A stretch of 64,000 nt of DNA from Marisa cornuarietis (GCA_004794655.1 SMMW01000524.1:558001-622000), one strand, 5' to 3'. Positions 1-12,809 are shown, counted from the stretch's first letter. The notes: generated from the sequence alone by a model not told the origin. Translations and numbers: made by a program.

Positions 1-3000
1 ACTAAAATGAATAGTCTGGTTGATAAAGTAAATCAACCTCATTGCACAGTGCAAACTGAAATGTTAGCTGATAAAACATGTTCACGGACAAATTAGGACC
101 TATGTGAGGCTGTCTCATATTTACAATGACATTTCTAAAGCATAAAAACTTACAACCGAACTTCATATAGTCTGACATCTTTATTTTAAAAATGCCCAAG
201 AACACGTGGTTTTATTTCAAAAAAACTAAAAAAAAGGCCAAATTTTATTCTGTTTAAGCCATCTGAACTACATAAAAGTTGCTTCATCATGAAAAAGAAG
301 AAAAACTTGCTATGATGGTGGAAGCTTACAAATGTGCAATGTTTTCCCCAAATTATTTGCATACAGGCATGCACCTGTACGACTAGTCCAAAAACTCTCC
401 ACAAATACTTATTATAGCTATACAATAGCTGACGCAATAAATGCCTAATATTTACAAACAAGATCACCAAGTTCCAAATCCTAAATTAATTTTTTTCTCC
501 TTCAAGAAAGCCACAGCTTCTTACATCATCGTCCTATCACAGTCCTCCGAAATACTTGCACACTGTTGGTATGGAGGTAAATGCAGAAAAGTGTGTCACC
601 CCAAATTGCTCATTGCAACACTACTTATCAACTGTCATTTCCTACTGAACCTTTTGACAAGACAAACAGCAAGTCTCTGGTTGTACATTCCTCCTGGTGT
701 CCCACTAGTGCCCCCCACCTCCAACCTTGTATCCAGCAAACCACATGGAGTATATTATGAAGTATATGCTTTAGCCTCACATGCACAGCTCTTCATAAAA
801 TTTGCAAAATCTGGGCAACATTTAACTGTCTATGGTTAGTGAGATATTATGGAGATTTTAACTCTTTCGCAGATATATGACCTACACTTTGTGGCTGCAC
901 CTTAGATGCATAGTGCACATGCATGAAATACTATATCTATTCTTCTTCTTATTCCCGCAACCACATTACATAAATATTATGGGCATGAAATGCGACAAAA
1001 AAAATCAATAGTAAACTTACTGAAACATTTAAAAACACAGTTACCTCCATTAGACCATAAAGGAAGCTACTCTTACAGGAAGTTTAGAAATTTCCAATCA
1101 CAGCTTCTTTCTGCTTAAAAATGATGGACAGCCACTGTTCAAATATAAAATGCCAAACTGCTGAGGCTGGTACCTATTAAACACAATATTATAGTCCATT
1201 TTCATAATCATCATCGTAACTGAATTTGTAAAGCTGACAATCAGAGGGTGATATGGTCTGTGTAACCCAATATGTAAAAGACTTTTTCAAAATTCTTTTG
1301 ACCATCATTCCTTTTGGATCTACCACAATAAGCACACTTTCTAAATGAAATGGAAACATTTAATTTCTGCTTATTAAATATATGATGTGTTTTATCTATC
1401 TCTTACAGGTTTATATTTTAATTGAATTTATTTTGTGCATTCCATTTAACAAGCTCAATATCTTCCTTATGTCTCAAATAAATTAAGCCAAGTTTTAAAA
1501 TTTTTTTAAACCCAAAGTTTTTATAATTATATTGTGTGCATGCATGCAAATGCTGCATAAGCAAGAGTCCACAAATGTTTACAAAATAAAAACAATTTTA
1601 AATTAAGTTCATAAATAACAGTCAATTATAAATATTAAATATTCTAATAAGGTGTGTGTGAAATATGTACAGAACCAGTCACTGACCTTTAAGCCTTTAA
1701 CTCTAGCACTTGTTAGAAATGAACTCATTTTTTAACCTTCCATTGGTATAATGGCTCTACTAATCATTATTCATGAACTTCCATTGCCAAATCAATTTCT
1801 TGCCATGAAAAGCGACAACCTTTGTTGCCATTTCATTACACTGCCTTTTAATATGTACTGATATTGTGTCAGATATTGCTTTCAAACTGTTAACCCTACG
1901 GTGCAGCCAACTGTACTTCCTCAACTTCTATACAGCCAGACTTTAATTTTATACTGCTTCTCCAACAGTTTTACCTAGTGGGCTTTATGCGACAAAACTT
2001 TTTATATGGGTTGAATGTGAATGTCAGCTATCCAGCAGAATAACTTTTTTATGCATTCTTCTTATTGTTAGCAGTACAATGGCAAATAGTGATGCTTGAG
2101 AAGGGGCTGTGATGAGAAAAGAACAGATCAATTACATGTACTTTTTGAGAAAGAGAAGTCTGAGATCGGGATGATTACCAAACAAGTAGTCCAGCAGTAA
2201 ACTAAAACCCAACACAAAACAAACAGCTTTTCAGTGAAACCTTGTCAAGATTCCTTCTATTCACACAACCATCCAAACTTTGGTTGGGTCCTGGAATCTG
2301 TAACTAAGATCACTTTGGTGCAGATTCAGCTAACTGTGCTTATTTGGGCTAAAATCTTTTAGTAAAACTTATAAATGCATTCATCAAGTTCTCCTCCCCA
2401 TTCCCATACACACCTGGTGCACCTCCATCACGTTGTGCGCCATAAAGTCTGTACTGCCCACTGGTACCGAAGAAAGGGGCACAACTAAGTTTTAGCAGCT
2501 TACTCTTTACTCTGTTGTTTCAATCCCCAGAATTTTCCCCCTCAAGTGATAGGTCATTTCATATACTTTGTTTGGACAGGTTTTAGTGCATTTCCTGCAT
2601 ATAAGGAGGTCAAAAACAAAACTTGTTGCTGGTTTAAAGGTGATCATCGTGTCTATTTCTGAAACCTCTGCTGTTGCCTTCTTAATGTTAATTAAAGTTT
2701 TCAGCTCCTAATAGTTTTTAAATAAATTTATTTTGGTGTCGACACTTTATCTTTCAACATATGAAATCTCTATATCTCTATACATATATACATACAATAT
2801 TTACATAAAAATAATGAAAACATAGAGATATTCTGTGAATGCTTATTTTTTGGTGAGGAATAATTTTTAGGTGGCACAAGGAGCAAAGATCTGCCAATGT
2901 AAGCACATATTGGCTTCTCGGTGAAAAAACAATGCTGTCAGTGTCAATTGTGCAAACAATAAAGGCTTGCCAGATTATTCACTCATTATATGCATAGTGA

Positions 3001-4533
3001 GTAAGTAATTAATTCTGGATTATGGTATAAGTTCACATCTAATATTTACACTGATTATTGCAATTCTTCCTATATAAGGAAAATAAAAATGTAAACAAAC
3101 AAAAATTATTGATGCACAGGATGTTCTCACAACTGTTGCCAATAGCAGCTAACGGTGGTTTACTGATTCTTCTTCCTTTTTCACACATACACATCCTGTT
3201 CTAAGAAATTCATTTTTATCCATTCACCTCCTGAGGGGTATGGGGAGATTGATATTGTGTGCAAAAAGCAGTTTATCCATACAATTTTCTCAGTCATATA
3301 GAGCTTGAATAAAAGTAAATATAAGACATTGTTATAAAAAAGAAAAACATAATAATGATAATAATGATAAGGATAGCAATGATGTTAGCAATATAAGTAC
3401 AGCATTAATATGACTTATACCAGTCACATTACTTATCAAAACTATCAGAAATAATGTTTATAAATTGGATAAGTTTTCCAAACACAGAGTAACCAGTCTC
3501 AAAGGATTATCTGTCACTTCAGGCTTAAATTAGTCACTGTCTCTCTAATAATTACTGTGACACATGATCCCTATACTCAACCCTGCTAGTCGAAATGTAA
3601 TCACTAAAACATGACACAATGACACACACATAGCTTTTTGTATGCTGGGTGACGTTTTTAGTTTTGCTGGTAATAATGTTGTTACTTTACACACTTGGCT
3701 TTTATAAGTTCATACATATATAAATACATATCCACCTCTATTTTATCAGTAGATTGTAAATACCTTTGAATACAATTAATGAGCCCCATTTTATATGAGG
3801 CATTTTTGGTAAAAAAATAATCTGTTGTTGTCATTTTAGTATGGAAATGATGAATGCTCTGTTCAAATTTTTTTAAAAAGCAAACTCTGCAACATGCAAT
3901 CATACTTAGCACCAAACAGAAATGGGTTTCCTGAGTCACATAAAACAGTTTTTTCGACCGCCATATTGCTATCATGAACGGAAGGTTTCAGACAAATCGC
4001 AAATGCTTATAGTAGCCTATGATGAGTTTTTAGATAACCACGTCATCCTCATTCACAGCCTTACATGGAAAGCGACAAATGTATATTTCTGTGCGCGTAT
4101 TCTGTGCAGTTTAAATCCTTTAGAGTGTCAAACGATGTTTTTACATACGAGCTTTTTTTAACAACACCGAAAAAACAAACATCGTGTAAGTGAGCTTATC
4201 ACTCGATATTACTAAGCAACGTTAATTTCTGTCCATTCAAATTAAAAAAAAAACGTGAATTCTTCAATCAAAAACAAATTCCTATAAAACTTACTTGCAA
4301 GTAATAATATTGTGTCTCTTCTCTTAAAATGTTGCAATCGGAAACGATTTTTCCCCCAATTAAAATTAAACGTACTTCTAACACATTATGCCGTCGGCAT
4401 TTTCGATGATGACGTAGGAGTGAAACATAAATTCTGCAAAATAAAAATACCTAAACTTTAAGAAAAATTGAAAAGAACACAGAAAAACATACAGGAGAAA
4501 TGCATCTAACGAAATATGAAAAGAAAAACTTAC
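1..4533. other. Non-coding stretch, no supported gene
   Basis: AT-rich DNA with homopolymer runs and no reading frame that looks like protein. The longest frames (about 130 codons near 441-839, 79 near 3922-4161) have no recognisable domain and no convincing splice borders. Several minus-strand splice-donor look-alikes exist (plus-strand ACTTAC near 1014 and 4290). The stretch is most simply the first intron and/or 3' part of a minus-strand gene starting at the divergent promoter near 4.6 kb. I could not find its coding exons. Confidence 0.4.
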
Positions 4534-4620
4534 CAAATCAATGCGTTTGAGTGTCAAAATCAGAGAAAATTGAGTAACTCAACAGAAACTACTATTTGCC
4601 AAGGATTTGCAAGATGGCAA
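4534..4620 (-). other. Candidate 5' non-coding exon of a divergent minus-strand gene
   Basis: Read on the minus strand, the DNA below the YY1/NRF1-like motifs runs to a consensus donor (GATTTG|GTAAGT; GT at 4533-4532). It has no long open frame, as expected for a 5' UTR exon. The pairing with STIMATE (first plus-strand coding exon at 5175) suggests a bidirectional promoter. The partner gene is not identified in this window. Confidence 0.35.
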
Positions 4621-4640
4621 CTACCAAGATGCGCATGCGT
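4605..4640. promoter_or_regulatory. YY1-like and NRF1-like promoter motifs
   Basis: AAGATGGC (4611-4618) is a YY1-type core, and TGCGCATGCG (4630-4639) is a perfect palindromic NRF1 consensus. Such pairs are typical of TATA-less housekeeping and bidirectional promoters. The motifs are seen directly. Promoter function is inferred from the divergent donor on the left and STIMATE on the right. Confidence 0.5.
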
Positions 4641-5068
4641 ACACATCACTCATTAGATGTGCACATTTTCAATTGCTTTCCGAACACTTTTTCACTGCTG
4701 CAAAATTAATGTATCTCCATCGATACTTTAATATTAATAATACATGTCACTGATACTTAACCCTATGCTAGATCTATTGCCATATGAACAATACATTAAT
4801 ACATTTTTGCTGTTATTCGTTCATTCACGACTGATCTAATGACGTCACTGTGTTCTATAAACTTATTGCCTTAAGAAACTTAGCGCAGGTTAGATACTGT
4901 GCTGAGCAAAATCTGTCCAAAGTTATTACATTTATTTTAATGATATGAAATCTTCTTGTTCATTACAAATGTTTAATTTATTCACTTTCAACTAACTCCA
5001 ACATCAATACTCCTTGAAGACTTTACAAGTGGTTAGCCAAGTCTACAACTGTTTGAGAAGACCAAGTT

Positions 5069-5085
5069 GAGCAATATGGCGGTAG
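5069..5085 (+). promoter_or_regulatory. YY1-type initiator near the STIMATE start
   Basis: An ATATGGCGGT motif lies about 100 bases upstream of the STIMATE ATG at 5175. YY1 motifs of this form often mark the transcription start of TATA-less genes, so STIMATE transcription may begin here. Motif seen; start site inferred. Confidence 0.35.
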
Positions 5086-5174
5086 CGTGAATCGTGATCG
5101 CTTGGCAGTTTAAAGGACAACTTGATTATCAATTCAAGTTCTAGAGAATCTAAATACAAGCGGGGGTGTTTAAA

Positions 5175-8100
5175 ATGCACACCACAAGTGGATCTTCAAC
5201 GTCTGATATATTGTCGTTTATTGCTGACATTGACAGTGTTCGTCGAATGAGGAACTATGATACGAATTCGTCTGCTTCTCAACCAAACGAAGACTCAAAA
5301 GAAAACTGTTCGACCGGCGATCTTTTGGGGCCTTTCGGCTTACTGGTGCAAGGGCTGCTTGCATTTCTTGCGTTTACATGTCTTATAGGTAAACGCTTTC
5401 GTTCTTTTATACTTTTGATGAGTTTTTACTGTACTGAACATGGCATAATTAATCTACACCTTTCGTTGTGCTGTCGATCTGTGCTGTATGTAATAATTAT
5501 TCCATATTCCTATCTTAAGACAAACTATCGCAGTGCAAGAACATTGTATTAATGTTTTTTCACAATAGTTTCTGTACTTTTTCACCTACCCCTGCCAACT
5601 GATTAAACATGTAACCAGATTTCTTCAGTTAAGTCTTAACTATTGTGTTTTGTGTCAAGTTCAGCTTTCACTTTGCTACTTTAAAAAAGAAAAAATAACG
5701 ACAGATAATAGCTCACGAAAGGATGTAGAAGAGACAGAGACAGACATTTTTAAAAACTAAAGGAAAAATATTCAGCTCTAGTAGAAGCGATGTTGAGTTA
5801 TATGTACATCAAACAACAATGGTGAAAAGCAGTACACACTCTTTACACATTCCATGAGAATATGATTTTCTCAGGGATCTATCACTGTGGACTAGTCACT
5901 TTTGCTTCATTTCATATCTGCTCTCCATAAACTATTAGTTTGTTACAAAAATGTGTAATGAATTTTTTTAATCAATAGAAAAGCACACATGGATTGATCT
6001 AAGCTTGTACTTCTGATGTTGTTGAAGGCTGTAGCCAGTACAAAAGCTTTGAGCATAAGCTAATAAGACATTTTCCAGTCATCAGTTCATGTGTCATTAC
6101 AGAAAATGAGATCTAGATCTCTTTCTAAACTTGAATGCAAAATTATTTCAAATGGGTGTGTTTAGTTCATGATCCTAACACAAAATCTGAGTAAGGAAAA
6201 CAAGCCTTTGCAGTTCTTACGTTGGTTTTGGAAAAAAAAGTCTCATTTCCAATGACATCACAGATGTGGCCTTCATTGAAATTAAAATTATGAATTTAAA
6301 TCAATCCGTGTGTGCTTTACTGTAAAAAAAATTAAATTGTCACATTTTTTGTAACAAATTAATAACAGCTATATGTTTTGGTAACTAGCTAGCAACTTTG
6401 AGTTTCATTTCATATATAATTCAGGTAAATTTAAAAAAAAAACCAGAATCTTTGGATTTAATTTGATATTTTATTTGAACTGTAAATTGTAAGTTCAGTA
6501 GCTGCCATCATGATCAAAACTTACACTTTGTAATGTATTTGATATAGAGTATGTTAAAATCTCACATTTTTCACTATTGCTATTATTATTATTCATGTAA
6601 ACACTTCAGATCAAATAACCAAAGCATTGTGACAGAGGAGCTGTTTCTTAAAACTTCACAGGTGTGTCATTTAATCAATGTAATTTAGTAAATTTAAGAT
6701 CTTCAACATGTCATTCTGTTAGAAATTAATAAGCATTCTGATTTCAGTGAAAAGATATTGTGAGCCAAAGCATTCACGAAGACCATGGAAAATTTGGTAA
6801 GAGAGAGAGTATGTGTGAATGTGTATCTCTTTCAGTTGCACATGTGTTTCTATGTTGGAAAAATATGTAGACAAAGAAGCTGGTAATATAACTATCAAAA
6901 ACTTTCATTTCTGGTCCACTCAGGACACATGATACTTCATGATGCGCCAGTTAAAAATGATTTGAGCATTCTTTTGATACCTGGATAAATGCGCATGTAA
7001 CATAAAAAAATGCCCGTCTAACCTTATATAGGTGAACACATACATAAGTGTGAAAAAGTAGTTTGCTCTATCTGTTGCTTTGTTCATCAGTTAGAATTTT
7101 CATTTATCTTAAATTCTTTTTTTTTAATTTTTGACATGTTAACTCCACTTTTTCACGTTAGGTTTTATGACACTTCAAAACAAGCACTAGGAGCAGCAGT
7201 TATTCACTTTGCCAATGTGTTCTTGGCAGACCAATTTCAAGGAGATCCATGTACCTGGTATGTTGACATGCAGTGACACTTTTCTTTTGGTAGTCATGGT
7301 GGTTCTGTTGCTGCAGCTGCATCCAATAAGCTTACAAACTAATTATAGAACAATTCTGTCAACATGTGGGTTTTATGACTGCTTTTAAAGATACAATTTA
7401 ATGAGGTCTTTTGGGCTTTTTTTTTTTGCTTACTAAATGTCTTAGCAAAAGTATGTTTTATTTGACTGTTTACTGACGAGTTGTCCCCTTTCAGGTATAT
7501 TATTAGCTTCTTGCTGGACTCAACAGCAGGTCTTTTGGTTATCTACATTGGCTTAAAGACAACACAAATACTGGCACATCGTTATTCTTGGAAATCCCTC
7601 TATTTTGGAGAATATGGTAAGTGTTACGCATTTTCAAAGACATTGTGTTGACATTTTCTGTTCTTATTATTTGCTTTTTAGATTATTTGTCTGCTGTTTT
7701 TTTTTATTTGTTTTTGGTTGCTTGGGTAATGAGAATTCTTTATACTAAGCAGCACGTGGTCGTTATAATTTTAGATCTATTTTAAATGATGTTTGTATTC
7801 TAATTTAAATTTTGGCTAAAAAAGCAGCTTCTTTATCTGGTATATTTAATTTAATTTTATTTTTGTGGATACCATATCTGCAGTTACCAAACGTAGGCTC
7901 ACTAATAATTTTCTGACACCTGTGCATGCATTGTCATTACCACATGACTAAGGAAATGATATTCGACTTTCGGACGAACAAGCCTGAAACAGTCATCAGT
8001 ACTATCCATGATGATGCCATCAAGGTAGTCGACTCTTACAAATATTTAGGTACCATCTTCAACAATAAGCTTAAATGGGACATCAACACTGACATGATCC

Positions 8101-11100
8101 TCCGTAAGAGTCAACAATGCCTGTACCTCCTACGGAAACTCAAATCTTTCTCTGTCAGCTCTGTCATCCTCGCTCGGTTCTATCAGTCCTTCATTGAAAG
8201 TCTCATCACTTTTTCTTTCATCTCCTGGTTCCATAACCTCTCCCTAGGGAACAGGAATAGTCTTGTCTCCATTGTTAATATCTGTTTCAAGATCACCGGA
8301 ACCAGACAGAGGGACTTGACAGCTTTCTGTCATCAGCAAATCCTTAGGAAGTCATCCCGTATCCTCTCTATTTCTGATCATGTGTTGACACGTGAATTCT
8401 CACTCTTGCAGTCTGGCTGTAGGTACGCGATGCCTGTATGCAAAACCAATCGCCACCACAATTCATTCATTCCACGTGCCATTCACCTGATCAATTCTAC
8501 TGGCCATGAACTCGTACTAGCCTGAGGTGACCTAAGGTCACCAGCTATATCTACTATATCTACTGTTAACTGGGAATGTGTGTGTGTGTGTGTGCGCGAG
8601 AGAAAAATAGATTATTTCAACATGTGTACATTATCTCTTTTTATATCATGTATATGGCTGTATTATCTCCTATATCTTGTATATGTATTATTTCTTTATA
8701 TCATATATGTATTACTGCTAGTACGAGCACTATTTGGAATTGCCCTTGGGGATAAATAAAGTGGTGTTGTATTGTATTGTATAATGCTCACACAGTTTTT
8801 TCCCCTAGCATGTAGGATGTTATGAAAATTTCAGTACATAAATTCGTCAGTGAGGCAATCCATTGGCACAACATGCATGTTTGGTTAAAGTGCTTGCCAT
8901 GAGATACCCTTAGTTGCTGACTTGGCATAAAACAACAATTAACTTCTCACTACTGTAGCAAGGATCAGGTGCTCCTGGGTTATCACATTTTGGACATGTT
9001 TTCTCTCTGCATGGGGAATCTGTTTACAGGGTCATTTGCTTTCTGTTATATAGCCTTCGTTGCTAGATTGGTTGGATGGTTGGTGGCGCAGTAGCTAAAA
9101 CCATCATCACAAAAATTATGAATCAGATCAGATATCAAATCAAATCAATCAGATATTGTTGGTTCAAAGCTTGGCTCCAATAAACCTTTCTGGATGTGAC
9201 GCATGTTTTTGCTGTCAGTGGTTTTCGGTTGACACTCTGATTTAATCCTGCATGTGTGTATGTGTTGTGTGTTCCATTTATGAAGGTGCATTCGATGCCT
9301 ACCCTCACAAGGTGTGCCTGTATGTATGATACATGTAGAGTACTTAGAGCCCAACTTTGATGTTGGGGAAAAGCGCTGTTTAAATGTACTGCATCATTAT
9401 TATTATTGGCATAAAAGCACAATTTGTTATGATTTATATTTATGCTAGTCAGGGTATGTCCATACATAAACTATGGATTTCTGTTCTTCCATCTTACTTT
9501 TTTTTTTTTGGTGGGGGGGGGGTCTGCTTTGGAATCCAGCTTTTGTGGGGTAGCTAATTTCAGCTGTGATTGTTTTGAGAATTGTTCTCATGTACAGTAT
9601 TCTTTAGAGGTAAAGTTCATGACAAAATAGTCACATCACGTTTTATTAAACTTAAATGTGAATATTGCTGAGGGTACCAGAACAATATTCTTTTTAATAA
9701 GAAAAATTGATGATTTTTATGTTGTAGGTTATTGATGAAATTATAATGCCTTATCCATAAAAAAAGAAATAAAAAGAATTTTGCTTTTGTTTGCAGGGGA
9801 ACCTCCAAAATGCAATGCCTGGTTGGGGCAAACTGTCTTATACATTGTTGTCATGATTGTGGAGAAACTTCTAATGACCCTGCTTGTGCTTTTTGACTTC
9901 TGGAAAAAAGTGAGTTGTTTGTTTAGGAATTCATTTCATTGAAACTGGTCTTGACACAAGATGATAAATTAATTCTCTGATTATTCAATACTGTATGGGA
10001 GTTGGAAAAGGAGATTAAGTTGTACAGATGTTTGGTGGGGGAGTTTGGGGTCTGTAGCTTGATTAGCATGCTTAGCTTTTGAGCGGAAGTTTACTGGTTC
10101 AAAGAGCACTCAAGCCAGTGACTGGAAAACTCTGCTTACCCACACAGTGGTTTATGGGTACATAATCTTTAACTCTCTTGGTTTGAAAGGCCACGATCAT
10201 GGCTTTGCCGGGTAGCACGGGCAAGGCGATTTTCATTACTTTTTATTGCAAAGTTCAACTTTTCTCTTTTCCAAAAATGTATAGGTTTCTTGGTCTAATG
10301 TTTATCTCAGAGCAGCAATAATAAAAAAACAAATTTCACCCACTGTCGTCTTCGCAGTCTTCAGTTATAAGCCAGTCATTATAATGTTCATTTTTATCTT
10401 GAACCAAGAAGGTTAAGGGAGAAGGAGAAGGTTGGGTTCCCCCTTCTAAATGGCATCTAGAAATATTTAACACTGGCAGTTTGCTCTCCCTGTGGCCACT
10501 GGAATATTTACCTTCCAGTTTTGGGAATATGTCATGCCTTCTTTATGGTAGTATTCTGTTTGCATTTAATAATAAAATTAATTTATTGTCACACCACACA
10601 GTTTTACATGCACATTCATTCACAACACACAACAAAAAAAAATCGTTTTTCATTTGTGGGGGCTACCCAGCCCAGCGCAAAAACAATATATTTTTTTACT
10701 CAAAGCAATGAACATCTGTTTAGAATATCACGCCACATGTTTTGACATGCGCATTTATTTGCAACACACAATGAAGACAGATCATTTTTTCCTGGCAGCT
10801 CCCCGCCCAGCACAACATAAGTGTATTTTAACGAAAGAACTGTAAGCTTTTAACACAGCAATTAAACATCAAGTATAGGTATAACACAATTCACAAAATA
10901 TCTTCAATTGACAGTCAGATGCTCTTTACCTCTAATAATCAAGGTATAAATTGTTCATCATAGCAAAACATCAATAACCAAGACCACCGGTCTAGGTATC
11001 AGTCTTTTGTAAAAGGCCGTTCAGTGGCTGGGATAGTCCTTTCCCTCCACCAATTAAAATGAAGTGTTCTTACTTAGCCCAGATTTCCGTAGATTGGCAG

Positions 11101-12809
11101 AGTATCTTGCTCAAAATAAAGGCCTTACCGCTGGTTCCAGTGTTAGTCAGTGCTATGCCGATAAAACTTCTCGTAGTGAGTTGATGCGAGTGTAGTAAGG
11201 TGATGGCCCTGTATTCCATCCATGACACACCTCGGCTGTCTCTGGCAGCAACACAGTGACTGCCCCAAGGTGGTGGTCCTGTATCTCCACCTGCGTCCCC
11301 ACTGTCTCAGGCAGCTGCACAGCATTACTCTCATGCGTTCTTCCGTGCAAAATCGTGCAAACCTTCACCTGTCCAGTGTTCCATGTGCAGGGGAGGCCTT
11401 TGAACACAAGTGTACTGACACAACCCCCACCCCTGCCCTCCTTCTATACTCTGACCGTGACATTTATATAGAGCTTACTTCACCATCAAAGGCTAGCTCA
11501 AAGAATTTGACAAAAAGAGAAGCACACAGAATAATAATAATGGTCTCAAAATGCTTATTTTGTGGTCTCAAAATGCTTATTTTGTTCATAAGTCCAATCA
11601 AAAGGAATAAATTTGCTCTCTTGACATTTGAAATCTAACACAATTACACAAAGTATTTGTTAGTACTCATTTTTTTCATGATTGAAGTTGTTCTAGGAAC
11701 TCTTAACACTCTTAACTCCAGTTTGATTTTGACTTTAAGCATGCAAAATCCATGAATGTACTTTTAATAACTTTTATGGTATTAAAAGGCCTTAGTTTGA
11801 TCTCATGCATTTTTGTTCTATTTTCCTCCATCAGGTGCGACACATTATCATGTCACCTATTACAAATCCTCTTCTAGAGCTGGTGATAGTGATGTTTTTG
11901 GTTCCACTTGTTGTCAATGTAAGTATTTATGATTGAACTAACTGGCTGTAGAATTGTTACAGCAAAAATTGTTATAGAGTTGTCTTCAGTTTTTTATTCT
12001 ATTTGAGAGAGACTCTGCATATGTGTGTGTGTGTGTGTGTTCATATGCACACATACATGTATGATAACACTTTATTTATCCCAAATTGCAATTTGGGACA
12101 CAATTTGTATATGCATGTGAGAAAGTGTGTTTGCTTGTTTGTTTTAGCTTTTTTTTTTTTGCAATTAGCCTATTAGATAATGGAGAGATAAGCTGTATTT
12201 ACTATCATTATTATTATTGTTAATTCACTTAACAGTTTCTTAGCTGAACAGTCCTTGTACGTGCGCTTCGGTAAGGCTGGACTGGAATGCAGCAATTACG
12301 CATTTGTCACAGATACAGTAAAAACTGGATATCTTGGATTCATCTTGGGCATGTTGTTCTGTCTTTGTGTATGGCACCATGTAGGGTTATCTGTTTTGAC
12401 ATGATATAGCCTTAGTTGTTCAATGCTAACACCATTTCCAGTCAACTTTGCTAGTGTTAGGCTAGAATGAGAGAAAAAAATTAATAGAAATATTGACACA
12501 TTAGAGAGATGAGGCAAGGAATAGTTCACATTGACCTCTTCTTTTTCCTTATTATTTTGATTGTTATTTGTTCAGGCAATACTGTTCTGGGTTGTGGACA
12601 ATTTTCTGAAGAGGAGTATACGACAATCTAAGACCATTTATGTCACATCGGAAGAGTCACGTGTCAAGTACTTTCGCTCCTCAGACAACGTCAAGTGCTA
12701 TAATCGCATTGAAAAGGGAGAGGAGTCAGACATTCTTTCAGCTGAAGAAGATTTTGAAGTGCGTCAGCGGAACAACGATCCAACTGAAAGGTTGATATCA
12801 CGAAGATGA
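5175..12809 (+). CDS. STIMATE: STIMATE / TMEM110 orthologue, STIM1-activating ER membrane protein
   Basis: Seven exons join in phase to 303 aa: 5175-5388, 6748-6796, 7162-7257, 7495-7616, 9797-9909, 11835-11918, 12576-12809, all with GT/AG borders. The protein matches vertebrate STIMATE (294 aa in human) along its length: the EPKHSRRPWKIW block across exons 2-3, DTSKQALG, HFANVFLADQF with DPC, YFGEYGEPPKCNAW and FWVVDNFL. Hydrophobic segments lie near residues 53-71, 97-112, 121-141, 170-192 and 212-233, followed by a charged cytosolic tail rich in S, E and R. The family is ER-resident, gathers at ER-plasma membrane junctions and promotes STIM1 activation and store-operated calcium entry. The first ATG is 5175; an upstream in-frame GTG at 5166 is not a plausible start. 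LINE and SINE copies lie in introns 4 and 5. The nearest poly(A) signal is at 13076. Confidence 0.93.
7900..8785 (+). mobile_element. 5'-truncated non-LTR retrotransposon (LINE), 3' end of its reverse transcriptase ORF
   Basis: An open frame of about 198 codons (7926-8525) encodes the C-terminal part of a non-LTR reverse transcriptase: KEMIFDFR, VVDSYKYLGT, LYLLRKLKSF and FYQSFIESL are the usual thumb and post-RT landmarks of CR1/L2/Rex1-type elements. After the stop comes the typical 3' end TTGGGGATAAATAAAGTG and a short ATTGT-repeat tail (8765-8783). The fragment lies in STIMATE intron 4, in the sense direction. It is truncated just before 7926, so it cannot move on its own. The frame is uninterrupted, suggesting a fairly recent insertion. 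Clade is inference. Confidence 0.85.
8885..8945 (+). repeat. SINE 3'-body fragment
   Basis: The stretch TTAGTTGCTGACTTGGCATA followed by AAACAACAA resembles the 3' body of a SINE family also present near 12398 and 21780 (shared core ATGAKATA..CYTYAGTTG..GACT). No tRNA-like head remains. It lies in STIMATE intron 4. Confidence 0.45.
9079..9408 (+). mobile_element. tRNA-derived SINE with (ATT)n tail
   Basis: The head has A-box-like GTGGCGCAGTAGCTAAAAC and B-box-like GGTTCAAAGC (about 9163), spaced as in a tRNA-derived Pol III promoter. A body of about 200 bases follows, and the element ends AAGCGCTGTTTAAATGTA plus (ATT)n. The same 3' end occurs near 44750. It lies in STIMATE intron 4. Boundaries are approximate. 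Confidence 0.55.
10040..10110 (+). repeat. Possible tRNA-like SINE head
   Basis: GTAGCTTGATTAGCATGCTT and, 30 bases on, ACTGGTTCAAAGAG resemble the A and B boxes of a tRNA-derived SINE. No tail was recognised downstream. It lies in STIMATE intron 5. Confidence 0.3.
10598..10830. repeat. Diverged tandem duplication, unit about 140 bp
   Basis: Two units align in order. Each starts with TTTTacATGC, then a CAACACACAA block, a T-rich block with TCATTT/TTTTTC, and a (C)CAGCCCAGC or CGCCCAGC block. Copies begin near 10600 and 10738. Intronic, no coding potential. Confidence 0.45.
11150..11410. repeat. Imperfect internal repeat, period about 69 bp
   Basis: A block with GGCCCTGTATTCCATCC, then CTGTCTCTGGCAGCAACACA, recurs about 69 bases later as GGTCCTGTATCTCCACC and CTGTCTCAGGCAGCTGCACA. 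A minus-strand open frame over it (11407-11153) repeats the peptide motifs LPET and HHL. Possibly old transposon DNA; not identified. A 22-bp exact tandem duplicate (TGGTCTCAAAATGCTTATTT core) follows at 11540-11583. Confidence 0.4.
12061..12110 (-). mobile_element. LINE 3'-end fragment, antisense
   Basis: AACACTTTATTTATCCC is the reverse complement of the 3' terminus of the LINE at 7900-8785 (GGGATAAATAAAGTG..). Only about 50 bases are recognisable. It lies in STIMATE intron 6. Confidence 0.5.
12398..12432 (+). repeat. SINE 3'-body fragment
   Basis: ACATGATATAGCCTTAGTTG matches the fragment near 21790 (CCATGATATAGCCTCAGTTG) over its central bases. No head or tail remains. STIMATE intron 6. 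Confidence 0.45.

Noticed and set aside
441..839. 132-codon plus-strand open frame
   Set aside because: No domain, no splice borders, residue use typical of translated AT-rich non-coding DNA; overlaps an equally open minus frame.
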